This document shows, piece by piece, positions 44,089 through 51,695 of a stretch of DNA of 64,000 bases (position 1 is the stretch's first letter; every line of letters starts with the position of its first letter). Both the position numbers and the translations under genes were made by a program. The notes under the pieces are model-generated. The model did no database searches. It saw only the letters and a list, made by a program, of their open reading frames with translations, and was not told where the DNA came from. This stretch comes from Thermogemmata fonticola (GTDB taxonomy: Bacteria; Planctomycetota; Planctomycetia; Gemmatales; Gemmataceae), in assembly GCF_013694095.1 (NCBI RefSeq), contig NZ_JACEFB010000006.1, positions 186,001 to 250,000 of the forward strand, read 5' to 3'.

Positions 44089-44742
44089 TTACTTCTTGTC
44101 CTCCGGTCGCGTCAGGACTTCATCGACCAGTCCGAACGCCTTGGCCTCATAGGCATGGAAGTAGCGGTCTCGATCCGTCTCGCGGGCAATCACCTCCAAC
44201 GGCTGGCCCGTATGCCGGGCAAGGATTTCGTTGAGGCGTTGCCGCTCCTTCAAAATCTCGTTGGCCTGAATCTCGATGTCCGACACCTGCCCAGCCACCT
44301 GACCGTAGGGTTGATGGATCATCACCTTGGAGTTGGGAAGACAATAGCGCTTCCCCTTTGTGCCGGCTGCCAGGAGGATGGCGGCTCCGCTCGCGGCCAG
44401 ACCCATGCAGTACGTATGGATCGGTGCCTCCAGAAACTGCATGGTATCGTATACCGCCAAAGTGGCCGATACGCTCCCTCCCGGACTGTTGATGTACATG
44501 TGAATGTCGGCGGTCTTGTTCTCATACTGCAAGTACAACAGCCGCTGGATGATCACGCTGGCCAGAAAGTCGGTGATCACCGGACTCCCCCCGGTATCGG
44601 GGCTGGCACCGACAAAAATGATCCGGTTTTCCAGCAGCAAGTCCCCCAGCGTCATCATCCGCTGCCGGGAGTATTGGCTGCGTTGCAACAGCGGTTGCAG
44701 CGGTCCTGCTACTGCTTCCATAGGGTTCCAAAGTGTGGGCAT
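44089..44742 (-). CDS. clpP: ATP-dependent Clp protease proteolytic subunit (first copy in the pair)
   Basis: The frame gives 217 residues, with AAGG before the ATG at 44742; an alternative ATG lies 21 bases on. Catalytic residues are retained: serine in MGLAASGAAILL, histidine in KVMIHQPYG, aspartate in ETDRDRYFHAYEA. It differs from the neighbouring copy at the oxyanion side (Ser is followed by Gly-Ala instead of Met-Gly) and in its N terminus (LLLENRIIFVGASPDTGGSP). Such pairs can assemble as mixed two-ring barrels, as in Mycobacterium and Listeria; whether they do here is inference. 250 bases separate the two genes. Confidence 0.96.
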   Translation of the reverse strand: MPTLWNPMEAVAGPLQPLLQRSQYSRQRMMTLGDLLLENRIIFVGASPDTGGSPVITDFLASVIIQRLLYLQYENKTADIHMYINSPGGSVSATLAVYDTMQFLEAPIHTYCMGLAASGAAILLAAGTKGKRYCLPNSKVMIHQPYGQVAGQVSDIEIQANEILKERQRLNEILARHTGQPLEVIARETDRDRYFHAYEAKAFGLVDEVLTRPEDKK

Positions 44743-45038
44743 AACCGTGTTACCTTTCTAGACCCGCACACGTGTGCAGGAGATCCAGGTCCCTTTCCTG
44801 GCATGCTATCGAGTCCGTCAAGACCTGTCCCTGCCACCCTCGCCATGCCTCCACGATTGGACCTGCTCGCGCTCTGAATCCTCTCGCTTCCTCCCTCCCC
44901 CCAACAATTAGCCAGAGGGTCAAGGTGATGATCGGCCCAACGTAGGGTTCCCCGCCGGATTGTGATTGATGCAGCCTCTGACGGAGGGGATTGGCTCCGC
45001 TTTTTCACGATGCCGCGGAACTTGGGCGGCGGAGAAAC

Positions 45039-46688
45039 TTAACCTGCCGACGTCTGGGACGACGGTGCGGAAGACGCACTGGCAGGGTTACTGGTCCCGC
45101 CGTCTGCTGCCTGGCCGGCAGTCTCACTGGCCTCCTGCTCGGTTTCCCCTTCTTCTGTCACCAATTGCTCCGTCACCCCGGTCATGTGCCATTCGTAGTC
45201 CTCAAATTGGGCGTGTCGGAGCACGGCTTCCAACGCTTTCCGTTCCAGCAAAATGTTGGCGATCGCTTCAGTAAGGTCTTCCTTTTCCACCCGTGCTTTC
45301 ATTTTGCGATAGCTGATGCCTTGTGTCCTCGCCAGACGCTGGATTTCCTGATCGATGTCTTCATCACTGATTTCGATTTTTTCCACTTCTGCGATCTTTT
45401 GCAGGAGGAAGTAGGAACGCAATTCGTGGTGGGCTGTCAATGCGGCTTCCCGGCGCAGTTGTCGCAGTTGGGCCCGTATTTCCTGCTCACTCTTGCCCTC
45501 TTGGTGCAACTCCAGAATGCGACGCTGGAGCAGACGGCGCGTTTGCCGTTCGAGCAAGTCCTCGGGGATGTCAAACCGCACCGATTGCAGTAATTGCTCC
45601 AGAACCTGCCGACGTGCCTCCTGCTGCTGGTACTGTTCCAAGCGCTCTTGCAGCAGATTCTGGATGATATCAAGCAGTTCCTGGTAACTATGGACGCCAA
45701 TGGTACTGGCTAGGAACTCCGGAGTGGGTTCCGGCAGGCGCACTGTCTTGACTTCCTGAATCTTCAGGCGCAATCGGGTGCCGGGTTTGGCGAGCGGAAA
45801 TCGGTCTGTTGGCTTAATCTCCGCTTCGATCACATCTCCGGCTCGTCGGCCGCCTATGAGCTTGCCGAAGTCTTCCACCACGCCGAACGGTCGGAGCAGC
45901 AAGCGTTCCTGCACCTTGAAAACTTGGGCTTCCAAGTGGGCGAGTTCCTTGCCGTCGGGCGCGAACACCTCCACGGTGGCACTGATATGATCGCCCAATT
46001 CGACCACTGGCTCACTGCCCGCCGGTCCTTCCTTGGGGACAATCTGGCCGTAACGTTCCAGAAAGGCTTTCGCTTCCTTTTCAATTTCGGCAGGGGTGAA
46101 AGTGTGCACCGGCCGACGAATCTTGAGGCCTTTGTATTCCGGCAACTCGAACTCCGGCCGCACTTCCACATCGAACTCATAGATGAATGGTCCCTCAGAC
46201 GGCAGGGTCAAAGCGTAGGGATCGAGATTCGGCGGGCTGAGGGGTGCAAGCTTCTGCTCCTCAGCCAATTGTTCCAGACTGGCCATGAGGACTTCGTTTT
46301 TGACTTCCTCCGCGACTTGATCCCGATACATGCGCTCGACCAACTTTCGGGGTGCCTTGCCAGGCCGGAAACCCCGCACCGCCGGGCGTTCCTCCAGCAT
46401 CAGCTTGGAAATCTTTTCATCCATCCGCTGATCGATTTGAGCACGATCAACAATCACCTTGACATGCTTTTTGCACGGCCCAACGTCGGTGATTTCGACA
46501 GTCTGCTGCAAGCGTGGTGGCACGCCATCGTCCTTGCCAACGCTCGGTGCCATTTCCGTGGGGCCGGATGCCGGTGAGTCTGCCGTCCCTGCCTCGGCGA
46601 CCGCGACCGACGCCGCATCCCCCGGCGCATCATTGCTTACCGCCTCGGATGCCTCTCCTTGTTGTCTCTGGGCGTCGTCAGGTAACAT
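45039..46688 (-). CDS. tig: Trigger factor
   Basis: Trigger factor is the ribosome-bound chaperone with peptidyl-prolyl isomerase activity. The frame gives 549 residues, longer than the usual about 430. The first about 65 residues are an acidic, Ala/Ser-rich extension, and the last about 40 are a similar low-complexity tail. Core: ribosome-docking motif VRGFRPGKAPRKLVERMYRD, N-terminal substrate region (LPSEGPFIYEFDVEVRPEFE), an FKBP-like domain (VELGDHISATVEVFAPDG to RRAGDVIEAEI) and the C-terminal helical arms (LEQLLQSVRFDIPEDLLERQ). It heads tig-clpP-clpP. An AGGGAG site precedes the ATG. Confidence 0.95.
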   Translation of the reverse strand: MLPDDAQRQQGEASEAVSNDAPGDAASVAVAEAGTADSPASGPTEMAPSVGKDDGVPPRLQQTVEITDVGPCKKHVKVIVDRAQIDQRMDEKISKLMLEERPAVRGFRPGKAPRKLVERMYRDQVAEEVKNEVLMASLEQLAEEQKLAPLSPPNLDPYALTLPSEGPFIYEFDVEVRPEFELPEYKGLKIRRPVHTFTPAEIEKEAKAFLERYGQIVPKEGPAGSEPVVELGDHISATVEVFAPDGKELAHLEAQVFKVQERLLLRPFGVVEDFGKLIGGRRAGDVIEAEIKPTDRFPLAKPGTRLRLKIQEVKTVRLPEPTPEFLASTIGVHSYQELLDIIQNLLQERLEQYQQQEARRQVLEQLLQSVRFDIPEDLLERQTRRLLQRRILELHQEGKSEQEIRAQLRQLRREAALTAHHELRSYFLLQKIAEVEKIEISDEDIDQEIQRLARTQGISYRKMKARVEKEDLTEAIANILLERKALEAVLRHAQFEDYEWHMTGVTEQLVTEEGETEQEASETAGQAADGGTSNPASASSAPSSQTSAG

Positions 46689-47010
46689 CGCTGGTTCTCC
46701 CTACTGGGGCTAGCCTCTCCCCCGGTGTCTTCAGGATCGGTCAGGGATTGGACGCGCTTCCCTCCACGCTCCGATCCGCCCTGACTTCCTTGTACCGACC
46801 CGTTCTTGCTCCTAGCTCCTGCCAGCGTGCCTTCCATCCTCCGCAAGCCGACAGTCTCCATCGCCTAGGAAAGGGGATTTTACGAGAAACCCGAAAAGCC
46901 GGAAAGCCGCCCACAGCGTTCCGGTTACGGAAAAAGTTATCATCTTCGTTCGATGAATGTTTGCCGTATGGACCTCAATCAGGAGAAGCCCCCATGATCC
47001 TTGGAGCGTT
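46689..47010. other. 322 bases upstream of trigger factor, no gene seen
   Basis: No supported coding frame. This is the presumed promoter region of tig. GATAAC lies near 46936-46941 on the minus strand, but I see no convincing -35/-10 pair. Confidence 0.35.
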
Positions 47011-47046
47011 GATGGGGCAGTGCTCACTGTGATGGGTTAGTGCTCA
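47011..47046. repeat. Pair of 16-bp near-identical direct repeats
   Basis: GATGGGGCAGTGCTCA (47011-47026) and GATGGGTTAGTGCTCA (47031-47046) match at 14 of 16 positions, 20 bp start to start. Between tig and tRNA-Gly. The core TTAGTGC-C is shared with the repeat pair at 2260-2295. Confidence 0.5.
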
Positions 47047-47141
47047 TAAGGGAAGGGTGCAAGTGGGCGTTCACTAAGTGATGGAAAAAGAACTGATCCT
47101 CGCGGTTTTGTTTCACCTCTCGGACATGATAATTGCTACAG

Positions 47142-47213
47142 AGCGGGTGATGGGACTCGAACCCACGACAGCCTCGTTGGCAACGAGGTACTCTACCACT
47201 GAGTTACACCCGC
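47142..47213 (-). tRNA. tRNA-Gly (GCC)
   Basis: The minus strand folds as a complete cloverleaf: acceptor stem GCGGGTG with CACCCGC, D arm ACTC/GAGT around AGTGGTA, anticodon stem CCTCG/CGAGG around loop TTGCCAA (anticodon GCC), and T arm GTGGG/CCCAT around TTCGAGT. The discriminator base is T. The 3' CCA is not encoded, so it must be added after transcription. Confidence 0.96.
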
Positions 47214-47236
47214 ATGCGATGCCGTTCATTGCCTAA

Positions 47237-47264
47237 TGTATATCCCCCGCCCGCCGGAATTCAA
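47237..47264 (-). promoter_or_regulatory. Probable promoter of tRNA-Gly
   Basis: On the minus strand TTGAAT (47264-47259), 16 bases that are very GC-rich, TATACA (47242-47237). Each box matches the sigma-70 consensus at 4 of 6 positions. The predicted start lies about 15-18 bases before the tRNA. Confidence 0.5.
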
Positions 47265-47809
47265 GAGGGAACCCACTCCAATTTTCCTGAACCGGCTGGG
47301 AAGAAGCGTCGGTGCAGGCATCGGCTGGGACGGTGTTCCACCGGCTGGATCAGAAGGGAAGAATACCCCCCTCGACCTCGGGAAAGGCTCCTCATGGGCG
47401 GCCATCTGTACAAAAAAACAAAAAAGTGGAATTTTTTACTTGACTTCCGGGATTTTATAGTACATTTTTATAGTTAGAGTGCGAGAAAGAGGGGTGAAGC
47501 TGACTGGTAAGGGAAGCGATCGAATGCTGGATGACGGAGGATGATGGGAATGTGGAGATCACAATACCAACGGCTAAATCTGTCGGTGAAAGAGAGACTG
47601 TCCGGAGTTGGCTATCAGGAAGTGCCGCCGATGGAAGTGAGAGATACCCATTCAGAGAGGCGAGAGCACGTGCAGTGGCATGGCAAACGGCCGATTGCTT
47701 TCGGTACAACCTTCGTCAATAAGGTAATGTCTCATGGATTTTTGTAAATTTGAGAGATTAGGAGAGCGATGGGCTAGAAAGCATTCAGAAAAAACTGGAG
47801 GATTCAGTC
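47265..47809. other. 545-base stretch without a supported gene
   Basis: A small frame at 47541-47747 (68 residues) exists but has no clear ribosome site or recognisable pattern. Around 47410-47475 the DNA is A/T-rich, with TTGACT (47439-47444) and two TATAG boxes, so a promoter for the ATP-grasp gene may lie here, but no pair has proper spacing. Nothing else recognised. Confidence 0.35.
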
Positions 47810-48745
47810 ATGAAAATCTACGTCTATGAGCATCTGACAGCAACAGGATTAGGGAAGGAACCGGACTCGGCAGAGCACGGGATGTACCGGGAGGGCTGGG
47901 CGATGCGGTCGGCACTAGAGGCGGATTTGCGTCAAGTTTCGGGGTTGGACGTTGTGGATGATCCGGCCGCGGCGGAAGCGGTGGTGGTGATCGCCCCGGA
48001 GACAGGAGGGGTGCTCGCCGAGTTGTCGGCAGGGTGGGATCGCCGGCGCGTTTGGCGATTGGGGCCTTCGCGGGAAACCATCCGCCTGGCGAGTGACAAG
48101 TGGGCGTTGGCCGAACACTGGCGTCAGAGGGGAGTGCCGACTCCACTAGTGCGCTTAGGCCAGCCTCGCCCGCAGGACCGATACCCCCTCGTGTGGAAAC
48201 CACGGGATGGGTGTGGCTCCCAGGCCACTTTCCTGGTGCATCGTTGGGAAGAGGTGGGCGGTTTGGAGTCCCAAGTGGAGGGGTGCGAAATGATCGTGCA
48301 AGACTATGTCCCCGGCCAAGCAGCCAGCGTAGCGTTTTTGTGCGGGCCGCAGACAACCTTGCCCCTCCTTCCGGCCTATCAGCACCTGAGCACCGATGGT
48401 CGGTTTCGCTATCAGGGCGGTGCCTTGCCATTGCCTGCGGAGTTGGCCCAGCGAGCGGTTGAGTTGGGTCAACGTGCGCTGGCACACCTTTCGGGTCTGC
48501 TCGGTTATGTCGGAGTGGACGTGGTATTGGGCGAGGCCGCCGATGGCAGCCAAGATTACGCCATCGAGATCAATCCGCGCTTGACGACGTCCTACATCGG
48601 ACTGCGGGTCGCTTGTTTGGACAATTTGGCGGGAGCAATGGTCGAGGTGGCGCTGGGTCGATGGGTAGGCCGTCTCCGTTGGAAGTCGGTTTCTATCCAG
48701 TTTTCCGCCGACGGCACTTGGACCGAATGTACCTGGAACCACTAG
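47810..48745 (+). CDS. ATP-grasp ligase, MfnD-like (methanofuran/C1-pathway type)
   Basis: The frame gives 311 residues, with GGAGG 8 bases before the ATG. It opens KIYVYEHLTATGLG and shows the ATP-grasp fold: lysine/glycine loop PLVWKPRDGCGSQATFLVHR (about 125-145), MIVQDYVPGQAASVAF, and the metal-binding end YAIEINPRLTTSYIG, with GYVGVDVVLGE before it. ATP-grasp enzymes join a carboxylate to an amine through an acyl phosphate. The opening and size resemble MfnD (tyramine-glutamate ligase) and its relatives in bacteria with tetrahydromethanopterin-linked C1 metabolism, which includes planctomycetes. Subfamily assignment is tentative; the ATP-grasp fold is clear. No other C1 genes are near. 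Confidence 0.82.
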   Translation: MKIYVYEHLTATGLGKEPDSAEHGMYREGWAMRSALEADLRQVSGLDVVDDPAAAEAVVVIAPETGGVLAELSAGWDRRRVWRLGPSRETIRLASDKWALAEHWRQRGVPTPLVRLGQPRPQDRYPLVWKPRDGCGSQATFLVHRWEEVGGLESQVEGCEMIVQDYVPGQAASVAFLCGPQTTLPLLPAYQHLSTDGRFRYQGGALPLPAELAQRAVELGQRALAHLSGLLGYVGVDVVLGEAADGSQDYAIEINPRLTTSYIGLRVACLDNLAGAMVEVALGRWVGRLRWKSVSIQFSADGTWTECTWNH

Positions 48746-49147
48746 CCATCCAAAAAAATTTTGGATTTCGACTACCTTTTTCCGAAAGGAAGCGTATATT
48801 GCAATGAACCATCTTGGGTGGACCGAGATGGCGAGGAAGCTCAGAACTGAATTGGCGTACTCGGTCGGATGAAGCGGACGATTAGCTTGACGAGCCTTGC
48901 GACAGGTCATTCCCTGCCTTGCCTTCGCTCTGAAGCGTATCACGCTGGCCTATCTCCGGTACGTTTCTGCTCGGAAACCACTCCGTGGGTTGAGAGGTGA
49001 GCTGCGGTAGTTCACATCCCCGGTGTGCTGTTGTCTGGGGGAGAGTTTCAGTCGCTATGAGCTTCCCGGTTGCTCCGAGCAACTGAGCAAGGTTTAGTGG
49101 TGTGCATCCCGGCAGCACCGTAAACAGGACCGGGGAGGTAAGTTGTT
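48746..49147. other. 402-base leader region ahead of the RRM gene
   Basis: No gene seen. ATCCAAAA (48748-48755) and TTTTGGAT (48759-48766) form an 8-bp hairpin right after the ATP-grasp stop, possibly a weak terminator. GTTGCT (49069-49074) and AGCAAC (49078-49083) form a tight hairpin near the RRM start. A long untranslated leader would fit a temperature- or self-regulated RNA-binding-protein gene, but this is inference. Confidence 0.35.
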
Positions 49148-49498
49148 ATGGCCAGCAAGAATTTGTACGTCGGGAATCTGCCGTTCGGGACCACCGATCA
49201 GGACCTAACTGAGCTGTTTGCCCAGTTCGGTGTGGTCGTCAAGGCCCAGGTCATTGTGGACCGCGAGACGGGACGGAGCCGCGGTTTTGGCTTCGTGGAA
49301 ATGAGCAGTGGTGCGGAGGAAGCCATCGCTGCCGTCAATGGTTATGAGTATGGCGGGCGCCGCTTGACTGTCAATGAGGCGCGGCCGCGCGAGGAGCGCC
49401 CCCGTGGCGGTCATGGAGGGGGTTACGGTGGCGGTCGCGGTGGCTATGGAGGTGGCCGCGGCGGCCGTGGCGGCTACGGCGACAGAGATCGCTACTAA
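49148..49498 (+). CDS. Glycine-rich RRM RNA-binding protein
   Basis: The frame gives 116 residues. One complete RRM occupies residues 1-80: RNP2 NLYVGNLPFGTT, RNP1 GRSRGFGFVEMSS, and the closing YGGRRLTVNEARPR. A glycine/arginine-rich tail (HGGGYGGGRGGYGGGR type) follows. Proteins of this build in cyanobacteria and planctomycetes are small RNA chaperones, often cold-induced. GGGGAGG lies 9 bases before the ATG. It is monocistronic between a 400-base leader and a 3' inverted repeat. Confidence 0.96.
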   Translation: MASKNLYVGNLPFGTTDQDLTELFAQFGVVVKAQVIVDRETGRSRGFGFVEMSSGAEEAIAAVNGYEYGGRRLTVNEARPREERPRGGHGGGYGGGRGGYGGGRGGRGGYGDRDRY

Positions 49499-49525
49499 TT
49501 CCCCATCCAGCCAGCGGATGACGAT

Positions 49526-49582
49526 CCGTGAATACACCGGGGCGGGATTGTTGGATGTATCCCCCTTAAGTGTATTTCACGG
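49526..49582. terminator. Long inverted repeat between RRM gene and selB
   Basis: CCGTGAATACAC (49526-49537) and GTGTATTTCACGG (49570-49582) pair over 12 bases with one bulged base, spanning a 32-base loop. A smaller hairpin CGGAT/ATCCG (49516-49528) overlaps its left arm, so the two may compete. It could serve as terminator for either convergent gene or as a 3' structure of the RRM mRNA. Confidence 0.45.
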
Positions 49583-49595
49583 GTTGCCACCGACT

Positions 49596-51629
49596 TCATG
49601 ACGCACAGTCGCTATCCTCGCGGGAAGAAACCGCTCGTGGGGATGGCGTAGTAGGTAGTATTGTTGGTGTGGCGGGAATACCGCCCTTTCCCTCCACTTC
49701 CGCGGGTGAGGCCAAATAACGCAGGTCCCCTTCTCGCCGGGTCAGCCCGCAACGATCCAAGTACTCGCAGAGCGGAACAGCATATTTGCGAGTCGTACCG
49801 AGTAAGTCGCGAACTTCGGCGACGGTTATGCCGGTACCTTGTTGCAAGCGAGCTAGGATACGGCGCCGCATCTCAGCCTCCGCTTCCGCTGCTAGATATA
49901 ACTGGTCGTTGATGCGGACTAACAATCCCTCGGCCACAGCGACTTCGTAAATATCCTTGAGCGCGTGGGCATTCCCACCGGCCAAGGGGATGAATTCCTT
50001 CGGTTCCGGCGGCTGGAAGGGAGAGGCCTGATGAGCCGCCACGATACGATCCTTGAGTTTGCGCTGATTCGCACTCAGTTTCGGTTTGAACGCAGCGTGG
50101 GCTATGCGATGGGCATCTCCCACCAAAGTATGGGCAGCCAGCAGGCGGTCGATCAAAGTCTGAATTAGCTCAACATCCCCCAAGTAGCCGAGTTGTGCCA
50201 CAATTTTTTGCCGATCCAGGCTGGTCAAGAGCGGATACTGCTGGTGCATGCTCTGGACTAAGGTGAGGATACGTTCTTCTGCTTCCTTAAGCCGCCCAGC
50301 ATGCACAAGCAAAGGTTGATGGCGGGATGGTAAAGCGAGAGATATCAGAGTCCCGTCTTGTTGGAGTTGGGCGAGGCCTTGATGGGCTTCCGCTGGTGTG
50401 ACCCCCGCATCGCGAATAAAATCCGCCAATTCCGCCCCCTTCAGCCCGGCAAACCAGGCCACCGTGGCCATGCGCTCGTGGGGTGAGGATGATTCCAGCT
50501 TTTCCAACTGTTCAATGACTTCGACATGGCGGCGGCGAATTTTATGGGCCACCGGCTGGAGCACTCTTCCCCCGCCTAAAGTGTAGGTGGCCGAGACATC
50601 CCGTAGGACAAAGGGTTGACCCCACACACTGGTAATGGGCTGTTCCAGGAACACTTGCGCCAGCGCTTGTTCCCCCGCACGCACCGTGTCGGCATCCAAG
50701 AGCGCAAGCGTTCCCATCACCTCAGCAGTACCCGCATGGAAATGGACGGGAAGGCGGTGCCGCAAACCCCGCGGATGCAACGTCGCTGCTTCGACCCGGA
50801 CGCTCAGCACGCGGCTAGGGCGCAAATAGCCCGGTGTGAACAGTTCCTGACCTCGGCGGACCAGTTCATGGGGGACGCCCGCCAGGTTGATGCCAGCCCT
50901 CTGCCCGCGCTGCACTTCGCTCACCGCTCGGCCATGATTGGTCAGGCTCCGCACCCGAACGCGCTCCACCCTGCCATCGCCTTGATGCCACTCCAACTCC
51001 TCCCCCACACGTACACGTCCGGACGGCACAGAGCCTGTGACGACTGTCCCGTGACCCTGGACGACAAACGCCCGGTCGATGGGCATGCGGAACCACTGAT
51101 CCTGAGCGCGGATTTCTACCTGTTCGCAGAGGTGCAGCAAATGACGCTTAAGTTCTTCCAATCCTTCGCCCGTGGTGGCGGAAGTGGCGACAATCGGAGC
51201 GTCCGCCAGGAATGTGCCTTGGACCAGATCCCGGATTTCCATTTCCACCACCGAACGGGTCGTCGCATCTACCAGATCGACTTTCGTCATCGCAATCAAG
51301 CCGTGGCGTACACCGAGCAAGCGGAGGATAGCGAGATGTTCGCGGGTTTGAGGCATGACGGAATCATCAGCGGCCACAACCAGCAAAGCCAGATCGATGC
51401 CCGTGGCACCCGCGAGCATGTTCCGAATAAAGCGCTCATGACCGGGGACATCCACAATTCCCAGGTGGTAGTCGCCGAGTTCCAAGTGGGCAAAACCGAT
51501 ATCAATGGTGATGCCGCGAGCCTTCTCCTCAGGTAGGCGGTCGCAATCGATACCCGTTAGCGCCTTGATCAAAGTGGTTTTGCCATGATCGATATGCCCG
51601 GCTGTGCCCAGGATTACGTCGCGTGGCAT
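49596..51629 (-). CDS. selB: Selenocysteine-specific elongation factor SelB
   Basis: SelB delivers Sec-tRNA to UGA codons followed by a SECIS element. The start is set at ATG 51629 (677 residues, [20 protein letters not shown]); an earlier in-frame start lacks a ribosome site. GTPase motifs: GHIDHGKT (G1), [10 protein letters not shown] (G2), [13 protein letters not shown] (G3) and MTKVD (G4). Domains II-III follow ([20 protein letters not shown]), then C-terminal winged helices (about 420-660; for example [20 protein letters not shown]). The GITIDIGFA signature separates it from EF-Tu. No selA, selD or tRNA-Sec is nearby. Confidence 0.93.
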   Translation of the reverse strand: MPRDVILGTAGHIDHGKTTLIKALTGIDCDRLPEEKARGITIDIGFAHLELGDYHLGIVDVPGHERFIRNMLAGATGIDLALLVVAADDSVMPQTREHLAILRLLGVRHGLIAMTKVDLVDATTRSVVEMEIRDLVQGTFLADAPIVATSATTGEGLEELKRHLLHLCEQVEIRAQDQWFRMPIDRAFVVQGHGTVVTGSVPSGRVRVGEELEWHQGDGRVERVRVRSLTNHGRAVSEVQRGQRAGINLAGVPHELVRRGQELFTPGYLRPSRVLSVRVEAATLHPRGLRHRLPVHFHAGTAEVMGTLALLDADTVRAGEQALAQVFLEQPITSVWGQPFVLRDVSATYTLGGGRVLQPVAHKIRRRHVEVIEQLEKLESSSPHERMATVAWFAGLKGAELADFIRDAGVTPAEAHQGLAQLQQDGTLISLALPSRHQPLLVHAGRLKEAEERILTLVQSMHQQYPLLTSLDRQKIVAQLGYLGDVELIQTLIDRLLAAHTLVGDAHRIAHAAFKPKLSANQRKLKDRIVAAHQASPFQPPEPKEFIPLAGGNAHALKDIYEVAVAEGLLVRINDQLYLAAEAEAEMRRRILARLQQGTGITVAEVRDLLGTTRKYAVPLCEYLDRCGLTRREGDLRYLASPAEVEGKGGIPATPTILPTTPSPRAVSSREDSDCAS

Positions 51630-51695
51630 GGATTTTGTCCCTGTTGGTTCTGCCCGATCTTTCATTGTACTGGTAGGCTAATCGGGCCTGGAAGT

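Noticed and set aside
44011-44877. 288-codon open frame on the plus strand
   Set aside because: Antisense to a clpP gene with intact catalytic residues.
47541-47747. 68-codon plus-strand frame between tRNA-Gly and the ATP-grasp gene
   Set aside because: No ribosome site, no domain pattern and no neighbour support; left as unannotated intergenic DNA.
48155-48943. 262-codon open frame on the minus strand
   Set aside because: Antisense to the ATP-grasp gene and running into a non-coding region; no domain pattern.
50616-51536. 306-codon open frame on the plus strand
   Set aside because: Antisense to the GTPase part of selB.
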